From Acidobacteria bacterium 13_2_20CM_57_17 (GTDB lineage: Bacteria > Acidobacteriota > Terriglobia > Acidiferrales > UBA7541): a DNA stretch of 45,835 bases. Location: positions 1-45,835 of the forward strand of contig MNDE01000151.1 of the NCBI GenBank assembly GCA_001914785.1, given 5' to 3'. Both the position numbers and the translations under genes were made by a program. The notes beneath the pieces are model-generated. The model saw nothing but the letters and a program-made list of their open reading frames with translations. It made no database searches and was not told the DNA's origin. This document shows, piece after piece, positions 1-7,329 of the stretch; position 1 is the first letter of the stretch; the number at the start of each line of letters is the position of its first letter.

Positions 1-242
1 GGTTAGATATTTAGCTGGCCGAATGGTCTCTTTTTTCACGCAGAAGATTTTAGCACGCCGAGTCTTTGTGTCTGGCAATGCCCGCATCGGTTCAAGTTCG
101 AGGCATTCTCCGTTACTTCCATTACCTCATTTACGTCCTTTGCCTCCTGTACCCCCGGCCAGTTTTGGTGAGGCACGTCCTGCACCGCACGCTGAAATCC
201 CTTCGCACCTCAATGCGTATTATTAGGTGGGGAGAAATCGTC
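1..242. other. left edge, no supported gene
   Basis: Short open frames here lack ribosome-binding sites and do not look like protein. The stretch carries a pyrimidine-rich run near 121-165 and, at its end, the Shine-Dalgarno-like GGGGAG that serves the gene starting at 243. I see no tRNA cloverleaf. Confidence 0.4.
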
Positions 243-1079
243 ATGTCAGCACGCAGCACGTTCATCCATCTCGCCGCTAAAGCCGGCATTTTATTCGGCG
301 CGCTATTTCTGGTAAGCGTCCTGCTTGCCGCCATTCCCGGCCATCATGCGCCCGCGGCGCCTGGGCAGGAGTCCCAGCAATCGTCCGGCTCGCAGCCTCA
401 AGAATCGCAGCCGATGGACCACAGCAAAATGTCCGGCATGGACATGGACGACGCCAAAGTCAACGAAGCTCACGCCGTTCACGACATGACGCGCGGGCAC
501 ATGGACGCGCACAACCTCCACATGCGCATGACGGCGATGCACCCGCAAACGCCGGAAGATGCGGCGAGGGCCAGCGAAATCGTCGTACAACTCCGCTCCG
601 GCATCGAAAAATACAAGGACTATCACGTCGCTCTGAACGACGGTTACAAAATCTTTCTGCCGAATCTGCCGCAGCCCGAATATCACTTTACGAATTACTG
701 GAACGGCTTCCTGGAAGGCTTCTCTTTTGATCCGGCGCGGCCGACCTCCCTGCTCTACAGGAAAACTGCAAACGGATACGAGCTGGTGGGCGCCATGTAC
801 ACCATGCCCAAGCGCGCGACGGAAGAACAGCTCAACGCACGCGTCCCCCTCAGCGTTGCCACGTGGCATTTGCACACCAACCTGTGCATGCCGCAGAAGG
901 GGCAGTTGCGGAACGCGGATTGGACAAAGTTCGGATTGAAAGGGTCCATCGCAACGCAAGATGCCTGCGACGCTGCGAATGGTCGCTTCCAACCGGTCAT
1001 CTTTGGCTGGATGGTCCACGTCTACCCGCTCGAAGATTCTCTCGACAAAGTCTTCGCCATGCATCATCACATGGACTGA
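243..1079 (+). CDS. secreted or membrane-anchored His/Met-rich protein of unknown function
   Basis: The 278-residue product starts at ATG 243, which follows a GGGGAG ribosome-binding site; longer upstream in-frame starts have none. Residues about 10-30 form a hydrophobic signal peptide or anchor. A Gln/Ser/Pro-rich linker then leads to a segment rich in Met, His and Asp (for example MDHSKMSGMDMDD), typical of periplasmic copper-binding stretches. The folded C-terminal two thirds contains many aromatic residues and a conserved-looking tract with HLHTNLC and FGWMVHVYP, and the protein ends in MHHHMD. I do not recognise a named enzyme family. Metal binding is an inference from composition. It is transcribed alone; the kinase gene downstream begins 117 bases later. 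Confidence 0.72.
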   Translation: MSARSTFIHLAAKAGILFGALFLVSVLLAAIPGHHAPAAPGQESQQSSGSQPQESQPMDHSKMSGMDMDDAKVNEAHAVHDMTRGHMDAHNLHMRMTAMHPQTPEDAARASEIVVQLRSGIEKYKDYHVALNDGYKIFLPNLPQPEYHFTNYWNGFLEGFSFDPARPTSLLYRKTANGYELVGAMYTMPKRATEEQLNARVPLSVATWHLHTNLCMPQKGQLRNADWTKFGLKGSIATQDACDAANGRFQPVIFGWMVHVYPLEDSLDKVFAMHHHMD

Positions 1080-1196
1080 GACCGCGCGTGTAAACGGCTT
1101 ACTTCCCACTAAATCCACGGAACACGCTGAGGCCGTATACGTTGACTTGTCTCTGGGCGCACCCTAATATGACGTTCCAATGGCGATTTCTTCGAT

Positions 1197-3617
1197 ATGA
1201 TCGGGCTCACCGTCTCTCATTACCGCATCCTGGAGAAGTTAGGCGGCGGTGGGATGGGTGTGGTGTATAAAGCCGAGGATCTAAGGCTCGGCCGCCATGT
1301 GTCGCTGAAGTTCCTTCCTGAAGAGCTCTCCCGGGACACTCTGGCGATTGAACGATTTCAGAGGGAAGCGCGGGCCGCTTCTTCTCTGAACCACCCTCAC
1401 ATCTGCACGATTTATGACGTGGACCAGTATGAGGGCCAGCACTTCATCGTCATGGAATTCCTGGAAGGGCACACGCTGAAGCACAGGATCAGTGGAAAGC
1501 CGATAGACCTGGAACGCGTGCCGGAGTATGGCTACCAGATGGCGGATGCACTGGAGGCAGCGCACTCTAAGGCCATCATTCACCGTGATATCAAGCCCGC
1601 GAATATTTTTGTCACCGATCGAGGACAGGTGAAACTCCTTGACTTTGGCCTGGCCAAGCTGCTTCCGGAACGCAAAGGCTCTGGCCGAGGCAAACAGGAA
1701 CAGCCCACTTTTGGAGCCACCACACAGGACGCCCATCTGACCAGTGATGGCGTGGCGCTGGGCACGGTTGCCTACATGTCTCCTGAGCAGGTTCGCGGAC
1801 AGGAGCTTGACGAACGCACCGACTTGTTCTCGCTCGGGCTGGTCCTATATGAAATGTCAACGGGTGAGCGGGCGTTCACTGGGAACACTTCCGGCGTAAT
1901 CTTTGACGCGATCCTGAACCGCGCCCCAACACCGCCGGTGCGGCTGAACCCCGCGATTCCCATCCAATTGGAACAGATTATCGCCAAGTCTTTGGAGAAA
2001 GACCGCGAACTGCGCTACCGGTCGGCTTCGGATGTGCGGGCAGACTTGCAGCGGCTGAAACGAGACACGGATTCGGCACGCGTGATGCCGTATACCTCCG
2101 GCCAAGCCTCGCGCCAAAAACTGCGGCGGCTTTGGCCTCATTTTGTGTGGAGTGGAGTCCTCGCCATTCTGCTACTTCTGTTCGGATTGAACGCGGGGAA
2201 TGTGCGCGACAGCTTGTTTGGCGGAGCAAGCCAGGCGCGCATCGAATCGATCGCCGTCTTGCCGTTCGCTAATTTGAGCAACGACCCGAAAACCGAATAC
2301 CTGAGCGACGGTCTGACCGAGAGCCTGATCAACAGCCTGTCCCAACTTCCCAATCTGGCGGTCATGTCGCGCAACACAGTTTTTCGCTACAAGGGACAGG
2401 CGTCAGACCCGCAAAAGGTAGGGCGCGACCTGCACGTGAGGACCATTCTCACCGGCCGGCTCATCCAAACCGGCGACGACTTGACCATCAGCGTGAATCT
2501 GGAAGACGTGACGAATAACCGGCAAATCTGGGGTGAGCAATACAATCGCAAGCTTTCTAATCTCGTGGCCGTGCAACAGGAGATTGCCGGAGACATTTAC
2601 GGGCGCTTGCGCCCGCGATTGGCAGGCGAAGAGAGGAAACTGTTGGCCAAGCGTCCGACCGAGGATGCCGAGGCCTACCAACTCTACCTGCAGGGTCTCT
2701 TCTATTGGAATAAATGGACGCAAGCGGATTTCAAGAAAGCCGCGGATTTTTTCACCCAGGCAGTGCAGAGGGACCAGCATTACGCGCTCTCTTACGCGGG
2801 CCTTGCCGACACTTACAGCCTTCTGGGGGACGCTGGATATCTGCCGCCATCGGAGGCCTGGCCTAAGGCAAAAGCTGCCGCCATGCAGGCACTGGATATA
2901 GACGATAGCCTCGCGGAAGCGCACACCTCCCTGGGCCTGGTGAAAGAACATTTTGAATGGGATTGGACGGGAGCCGAGCAGGAGTTCAAGCGGGCCATCG
3001 AACTGAATCCGAATCTGGCGACGGCGCATCACTGGTACGGCGACTATTTGACCAACATGGGCCGCTTCGAAGAAGGAATGGCGCAAACGAAGAAGGCCCA
3101 GGAATTGGATCCGCTTTCGCTCATCATCAATACGACGCTGGGATGGCAGTTCTACGTAGCGGGGCAGAATGAGAATGCCGTCGAGCAGCTGCGGAAAGTT
3201 CTGGATATTGACGCAAAGTTTTCGCCTGCCCGTCGGACACTCGAGGAAGTCTACGCCCACATGGGCAAGCAAAAAGAAGCAGTGGCGGAAAGAGAAAAAG
3301 CTCTATCGCTCTCCGGAGGCGCCGAATTGGCGGCATCCATCGAGGAAGACTTCAAGAAGTCCGGCTACAAAGGCGTTCTGCAAAGCTGGCTCGAAGGGTT
3401 GACGGAACTGTCGAAGCACAGCTATGTCTCGTCCTACAGCATCGCGGAGTCTTACATGCGGATGGGCGAAAAACAAAAAGCCTTCGAATGGCTGGAAAAA
3501 GCGTACGAGGAGCACGACAGCGGCCTGGTTTCCCTGGCGGTCGAACCGATGTTTGAAAGCCTCCGGAGCGATCCGCGATTCAAGGAAATCGTCCGGCGCA
3601 TGAAACTGTCACATTAG
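1197..3617 (+). CDS. membrane-spanning Ser/Thr protein kinase with TolB/FlgO-like and TPR domains
   Basis: An 806-residue PknB-type kinase. The kinase domain (about 8-285) has the glycine loop LGGGGMGVVYKA (15-26), the ATP-binding Lys in VSLKFL (K38), the catalytic loop HRDIKPANIF (D131), DFG (149-151) and the APE-equivalent MSPEQ, so it should be active. One membrane helix follows (about 313-334). Outside comes a domain beginning IESIAVLPFANLSNDP, as found in TolB N-terminal/FlgO-like and adenylate-cyclase-associated proteins, then TPR repeats from about 490 to the end. This kinase-TM-TPR layout is common in Acidobacteriota and suggests a sensor of protein partners or envelope state. The start at ATG 1197 lacks a clear ribosome-binding site but begins right at the kinase domain. 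Substrates cannot be read from the sequence. Confidence 0.95.
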   Translation: MIGLTVSHYRILEKLGGGGMGVVYKAEDLRLGRHVSLKFLPEELSRDTLAIERFQREARAASSLNHPHICTIYDVDQYEGQHFIVMEFLEGHTLKHRISGKPIDLERVPEYGYQMADALEAAHSKAIIHRDIKPANIFVTDRGQVKLLDFGLAKLLPERKGSGRGKQEQPTFGATTQDAHLTSDGVALGTVAYMSPEQVRGQELDERTDLFSLGLVLYEMSTGERAFTGNTSGVIFDAILNRAPTPPVRLNPAIPIQLEQIIAKSLEKDRELRYRSASDVRADLQRLKRDTDSARVMPYTSGQASRQKLRRLWPHFVWSGVLAILLLLFGLNAGNVRDSLFGGASQARIESIAVLPFANLSNDPKTEYLSDGLTESLINSLSQLPNLAVMSRNTVFRYKGQASDPQKVGRDLHVRTILTGRLIQTGDDLTISVNLEDVTNNRQIWGEQYNRKLSNLVAVQQEIAGDIYGRLRPRLAGEERKLLAKRPTEDAEAYQLYLQGLFYWNKWTQADFKKAADFFTQAVQRDQHYALSYAGLADTYSLLGDAGYLPPSEAWPKAKAAAMQALDIDDSLAEAHTSLGLVKEHFEWDWTGAEQEFKRAIELNPNLATAHHWYGDYLTNMGRFEEGMAQTKKAQELDPLSLIINTTLGWQFYVAGQNENAVEQLRKVLDIDAKFSPARRTLEEVYAHMGKQKEAVAEREKALSLSGGAELAASIEEDFKKSGYKGVLQSWLEGLTELSKHSYVSSYSIAESYMRMGEKQKAFEWLEKAYEEHDSGLVSLAVEPMFESLRSDPRFKEIVRRMKLSH

Positions 3618-3626
3618 AATCAGCAA

Positions 3627-3657
3627 GCGAAGCGCAACCGTCTGCCGAGCGCTTCGC
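3627..3657. terminator. bidirectional hairpin between convergent genes
   Basis: A perfect 9-bp inverted repeat, GCGAAGCGC at 3627-3635 and GCGCTTCGC at 3649-3657, with a 13-nt loop. It lies between the stop of the kinase gene and the stop of the opposing PBP-like gene. There is no long T tract, so it may be a weak or factor-assisted terminator. Confidence 0.5.
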
Positions 3658-3661
3658 CTAC

Positions 3662-4171
3662 TTATCGCAGAGGATAGTCCTTCTCACCAGGCAAGCGGCC
3701 GTCCACGCGGAGTACCTTGACGCCCGGACGTATGTTCCGTGAGTCCACAAACGCAATAGCGCCAGGGAGCGCGGTCAAAAGCTCGTATTGCATGTCGTTC
3801 GAATAGACGATCCTCGGTGGTGACGCAGCTTCCGCTCGAAAAATCTTAGCTACCCAATACTGTTTAAACTGCGCCTCCGACATTTGATAAATAACCCGCA
3901 GAACAACATCTCGTTCGCGAGCCGCGGGCGCGCGAATCAACAAAACGACGGGAAGCTTGGAGCTCCAATATTGCCGCTCGCCGAGCATGACCTTGCGGAC
4001 TTCGGAGAGACTGAGATCGGCGACGGGAGTATCGGAATTCACCACGACAGCCACGTCGGTTCCGTGGGAAGTCTGTGCAAGAGATGGAGAGTGGAGAGCC
4101 ATGGAGGCCCAAAGGATCGTCCAGAGAAATGTCACGACACGTTTGTAGGTGGCATTCATATTCGGGCTCAT
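3662..4171 (-). CDS. small periplasmic phosphate-binding-protein-like (PstS-type) protein
   Basis: The 169-residue product has a signal peptide ending near SLAQ and a domain resembling part of the PstS/PBP-like fold: VAVVVNSDTPVADLSLSEVRKVMLGERQYW, an allied VIYQMSEAQFKQYWVAKIF segment and a Gly-rich GAIAFVDSRN near the end. These tracts recur in short PBP-like proteins. It is about half the length of a full PstS, so it may bind ligand as a single lobe or no longer bind phosphate. ATG 4171 shares one base with the stop codon of the porin gene (TGATG), which indicates translational coupling; ATG 4159 is an alternative. Pairing with a porin suggests a role in anion or phosphate-related uptake or sensing, which is inference. 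Confidence 0.75.
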   Translation of the reverse strand: MSPNMNATYKRVVTFLWTILWASMALHSPSLAQTSHGTDVAVVVNSDTPVADLSLSEVRKVMLGERQYWSSKLPVVLLIRAPAARERDVVLRVIYQMSEAQFKQYWVAKIFRAEAASPPRIVYSNDMQYELLTALPGAIAFVDSRNIRPGVKVLRVDGRLPGEKDYPLR

Positions 4172-5451
4172 CAAAAGGTGAAGTCCGTCTGGAAGAATGC
4201 GCCGTTCACGCGAGGAGCCGTCGGCAGCCGCTTGAAATTGCGGTATTCGCCCTTAAAACTCGCATAGTTCGTGATGTCGTACCGCATGCCAACGATGGAC
4301 TGGACCAGATCCTGATTCGTGAAGAGCTGTTCGCTGAGCGGCGTGTGCGTATGTTCGAAGCGATAGTAGGGTTTCAGCGTCTTTTCAAACCACGGCAGCC
4401 GGTAGCCCATCTGCACGTAGTATGCCTGGTTATTGGTGATGGCGTTGGTCAAAATATTCTTGTGATTGACATTGGCGAATTCCGCCAGGAATTCCGGAGT
4501 CTCCTTGGTCCAAACAATGTGCGCGGCGGAAATCCATTCGCGAAATTCATTTCCGGCCGGGTTGACCGGCAGAGTGATTTTGTCGCGATAGACGGAGACT
4601 CCCATCTGCAGCCCATAGAGCTTTGCGGGCCGCGAATAAAGGTTGGCGACCCACGCACGATTGTTATTGTTGTCGCCCGCGTCCCCGGGACGGCTAATGG
4701 GGAACCCGCGTCCATTGCCGACGCCTGCGTTATAGCTGAGCCCTGCTCCCCCTGACGGAATATTTCCCTCAGCCAAAACACCCAAAAAGTGCACGGGGAT
4801 AAACGTCCCGCCAAACTTGATCATCTCAGGCCGGCTGATCGTGGTCTGCAGCCAGGCGCCATGATGGAACGCTGTGTTCCAATAGCCGATGGGCGTGTGG
4901 TACCGCCCGAAGGATAGTTTGAAAAAGTCGTTGTAGTCATATCGAATGATGGAGCGTTCCACTTCCACGGTATAGCCAGTCGGCTGGGCATTGAAGGTCA
5001 ATTCACCGAAATACGTGACTTTGTGGGAAAGCGCGGAAGCCAAGTGAAGATCGAGCTGGCCGAGGTTGAAGCCGCTATTGACGCCTCTCTGGTCCGTCGT
5101 GGAAAAATTCACGTCACCAAACCCGCGAATCTGCAGCGACGGGTAGCGAGCCTCCAACTGCCGCGTGGTGGCTTGCGACTCGGTCTGCTCGTGCTGATGC
5201 ATGGGCGCGGGGGCAGGCGCCGCCTCGGCCATTTCCGGCTTTGGAGCAGCAGGAACTGGCGCAGCGGCTTCCGCAGTTGGAACGGCCGCTGCAATAGTCT
5301 TAGTCTCAAGCTCCCCAACGCGTTTCTCCAACTGTTGAACTCGCTCGAGCAAAATCCTGATCTGCTCAGTCTGATCGGGCGCGGTCTGTGCCCTGGCAGC
5401 GCCTGCAGCAAAAATCATTAATCCTACAAGGACCGGCAATCGTCGGCGCAC
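4171..5451 (-). CDS. outer-membrane porin-like beta-barrel protein with N-terminal coiled coil
   Basis: A 426-residue protein with a clean signal peptide (MRRRLPVLVGL... to ARAQ) when started at GTG 5451, which has a strong GGAGGGAG site just upstream. ATG 5469 is an in-frame alternative without one. After the signal comes a short coiled coil with heptads (IRILLERVQQLEKRVGELET), as in trimeric porins, then an Ala/Pro linker. The rest is alternating-hydrophobicity beta strands with GFGDVNFSTTDQ, FGRYHTPIGYW and a C-terminal aromatic residue (TDFTF), the usual outer-membrane insertion signal. Overall it resembles OprP/OprO-type or general acidobacterial porins. It forms an operon with the PBP-like gene downstream. 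Substrate is unknown. Confidence 0.85.
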   Translation of the reverse strand: MRRRLPVLVGLMIFAAGAARAQTAPDQTEQIRILLERVQQLEKRVGELETKTIAAAVPTAEAAAPVPAAPKPEMAEAAPAPAPMHQHEQTESQATTRQLEARYPSLQIRGFGDVNFSTTDQRGVNSGFNLGQLDLHLASALSHKVTYFGELTFNAQPTGYTVEVERSIIRYDYNDFFKLSFGRYHTPIGYWNTAFHHGAWLQTTISRPEMIKFGGTFIPVHFLGVLAEGNIPSGGAGLSYNAGVGNGRGFPISRPGDAGDNNNNRAWVANLYSRPAKLYGLQMGVSVYRDKITLPVNPAGNEFREWISAAHIVWTKETPEFLAEFANVNHKNILTNAITNNQAYYVQMGYRLPWFEKTLKPYYRFEHTHTPLSEQLFTNQDLVQSIVGMRYDITNYASFKGEYRNFKRLPTAPRVNGAFFQTDFTF

Positions 5452-5469
5452 GGCTCCCTCCTCTACCAT

Positions 5470-5964
5470 TTTCTCGGTTTATTCTTCGAGCGAAGCAGTC
5501 TTCTTATTTGAAAATATGCAGTAAGACTCCCCAGCCTGCTAAGGCAAATCGTGGCTTCCGATTCGGGAGCCCTTCTTCACCTCGGAGTGTGCTGGAGAGT
5601 GAAGCGTATTTTATGCTGCGCGACTCGATTGTCAAAAGGAACTTTTTCTGGCGCGGGTAAGTCCAGGATACGCGAGAACCTCGAGTTCAAAACACATTCA
5701 GAGCGAAGTTAAGCCGAAGTAAACCAAAGGGTGCAAACGCCAAATAGGTCAGTATTTATAGGGTGATACGTTCGAACTGCGCCAACGTTTCATTTTGGAC
5801 ACATTCCTGTCCAATACGGTACATGCGTACCATTAGCCTGTTCCACTCCGAAACACAAAATGGGTCAACCTAGAGCGCGATCGGTTCCTCATCCAGGACC
5901 CTCAAGCTAGTGCATCAAGACGGCCTGCCAACGTGAGCTAAGGTTACTAAAGGAGACGCTATAA
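5470..5964. other. intergenic region between divergent porin and fibre-subunit genes
   Basis: About 0.5 kb without a supported gene, between divergently transcribed units, so it should hold both promoters. The notable structure is a pair of adjacent inverted repeats at 5795-5831, listed separately. A Shine-Dalgarno AAGGAG lies about 10 bases upstream of the ATG at 5965. I searched for the GEMM (cyclic-di-GMP) riboswitch core and did not see it. Confidence 0.5.
5795..5831. promoter_or_regulatory. two adjacent inverted repeats, possible operator
   Basis: The first is TTGGACA (5795-5801), a six-base spacer, then TGTCCAA (5808-5814). The second, four bases later, is GGTAC (5818-5822), ATGC, GTACC (5827-5831). 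Both arms match perfectly. They lie about 135-170 bases upstream of the fibre-subunit gene and have no T tract, which suits a protein-binding site better than a terminator. The regulator is unknown. Confidence 0.35.
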
Positions 5965-6543
5965 ATGCGCCTATCGCACAAGCTGTTGATTGCCACAGGG
6001 GCTCTGCTTTTTGTTACAGCGAACGTGCCGCCTGCCTCGGCACAGATCAACTCGAACACCGGCACCGTAACCCTGAACGCTACACTGTCCGAATCTCTCA
6101 CGGTAACAGTCAATAGCGGCAGCACGGTAAATTTCGCGCTTGCTCCAAACACAGCTGTAAACGCGGGAAGCACGACGACTGGCGTGACCACGGCTTGGAC
6201 TCTGAAGCCTGGCCGTACCGCAGTTGCACTGTGGGCTTATTTCGGCAGTGCGACCGCTGCGCTCGTTCACCAAACAGCGGGAAATACCGTGGACATTCCT
6301 TCATCGGCAGTGAAAATCCAAGTTGGCGGAGCTGGCCCGTTCAACGCTTTGACGGCCGTCAGCCCGTTCAACGCCGCGGCTTCAGGACTGCAGATTGGTT
6401 CGTCCATTTCCATCACTGGTCTGAACAAGACTGGCAGCCGGGCGGATACGCTGGCCTACCAGATTGACACCACAGTGGTTCCGCAGTTGCCCGCGGATAC
6501 CTACATCGGTACGCTGAACATCCAGGCGCAAGCCACACCGTAA
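5965..6543 (+). CDS. secreted beta-rich protein, candidate fibre/pilin subunit
   Basis: A 192-residue product with a signal peptide (cut near SAQ, residue 27) and a Thr/Ser/Val-rich, Cys-free beta-sandwich-like mature part. It opens with TVTLNATLSESLTVTV and ends with PADTYIGTLNIQAQATP, a pattern like the first and last strands of archaic chaperone-usher subunits and SCPU-type proteins, which end in PAGTYxDTVxVTV. The AAGGAG site upstream is the strongest in this operon, consistent with high expression of a structural protein. The next gene starts five bases after its stop and looks like a periplasmic pilus chaperone. The subunit role is inferred from this context and the strand pattern; similarity is too weak to name a family. 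Confidence 0.72.
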   Translation: MRLSHKLLIATGALLFVTANVPPASAQINSNTGTVTLNATLSESLTVTVNSGSTVNFALAPNTAVNAGSTTTGVTTAWTLKPGRTAVALWAYFGSATAALVHQTAGNTVDIPSSAVKIQVGGAGPFNALTAVSPFNAAASGLQIGSSISITGLNKTGSRADTLAYQIDTTVVPQLPADTYIGTLNIQAQATP

Positions 6544-6548
6544 GCTGG

Positions 6549-7310
6549 ATGGACGCGAGAGTCAGTTTTTCGTTGACGTTCGGACATCGGCCCGGGAGAC
6601 GTACTTTCCGGGCCGTATGTCTTCTTTTTTTGCTCTCTGCCACGCCCATTTTCGCGCAGACGGTCCAGCCGTTGATTGACGAAAACGTCGTCAAAGGCCC
6701 TGGGAAGACGGCCAGCGGGAAAATCGAATACATCAACGACAGCACGCAAACGCTGAGCGTCGTCTTGGAGGCAAGGAGCTTCACGGTATCCGACACGGGA
6801 GAACTGTCCTACCGGCCTCTCGATGAGGGCATTCATGCAAAATTTTCCACGATGAGTTTTCGCATCCCTCCGAAGCAGAATTTCTTTGTGTTTTATGAAG
6901 CGTCCGCGGACAAACTGCCTTCCTGGTTCGTCGTGTACGCCACGTTCGGCGGCTTTAAGGAGAGAACGCCCGAGGGCTTCCGCATTCAAATCCAGTTGCC
7001 GCACACAATTTATGTGCTCCCGAAACAGGAACTGCAGAAGGACGAGCTCGTTGTGAAGGTCGCGGAATACCGAGCCGACGAAAAAAAAGTGATTCTTCGC
7101 GTGGAGAACACCGGTCCATCGTTCGGGCGAGTTCTGGAAACCGATGTGACATCGATCAAAGACAGAGCGACGCAAGGTGGCTTCCCAATCTTCCCCTTCA
7201 GCCAGCGCCAAGTGGAAATTCCCTGGGAAGCATCCGGGAACCCATCCAAGTTACAACTGCGCCTTGCTCACTTTAAGTTGGAGCAAAGCGTGGCGAGCAC
7301 CACGCCCTGA
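6549..7310 (+). CDS. periplasmic pilus-chaperone-like protein
   Basis: A 253-residue protein with a signal peptide (RAVCLLFLLSATPIFAQ). The mature part looks like a two-domain Ig-fold chaperone of the PapD type. The first domain has a strand, SGKIEYINDSTQTLSVVLEA, followed by the phrase FRIPPKQNFFVFYEA, matching the position where classical chaperones have their proline-rich FxxxPP segment. A basic linker and the strand GFRIQIQLPHTIYVLPK match the F1-G1 region that donates a strand to subunits. The second domain has VILRVENTGPSFGRV, like the xVxNPTPYxVxL signature of chaperone domain 2. The start lies five bases after the subunit gene, and the stop overlaps an ATG at 7310. Assignment is moderate because the family is divergent. 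Confidence 0.7.
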   Translation: MDARVSFSLTFGHRPGRRTFRAVCLLFLLSATPIFAQTVQPLIDENVVKGPGKTASGKIEYINDSTQTLSVVLEARSFTVSDTGELSYRPLDEGIHAKFSTMSFRIPPKQNFFVFYEASADKLPSWFVVYATFGGFKERTPEGFRIQIQLPHTIYVLPKQELQKDELVVKVAEYRADEKKVILRVENTGPSFGRVLETDVTSIKDRATQGGFPIFPFSQRQVEIPWEASGNPSKLQLRLAHFKLEQSVASTTP

Positions 7311-7329
7311 TGCCACTGCGCTCACTACT

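Noticed and set aside
1..60. tRNA-like start of the window
   Set aside because: The TAGCTGGCCGAATGG stretch suggests a D-arm but no acceptor, anticodon or T-arm pairing follows.
303..1118. Long minus-strand open frame opposite the His/Met-rich gene
   Set aside because: Shadow of the real gene: Val/Arg/His-rich with no domain, and the plus frame has signal peptide and ribosome-binding site.
2403..3272. 289-codon minus-strand frame in the kinase gene
   Set aside because: Antisense to clear TPR repeats; no start signal.
5700..5964. Cyclic-di-GMP (GEMM) riboswitch upstream of the fibre operon
   Set aside because: PilZ-rich context made it worth looking for, but I could not find the conserved core.
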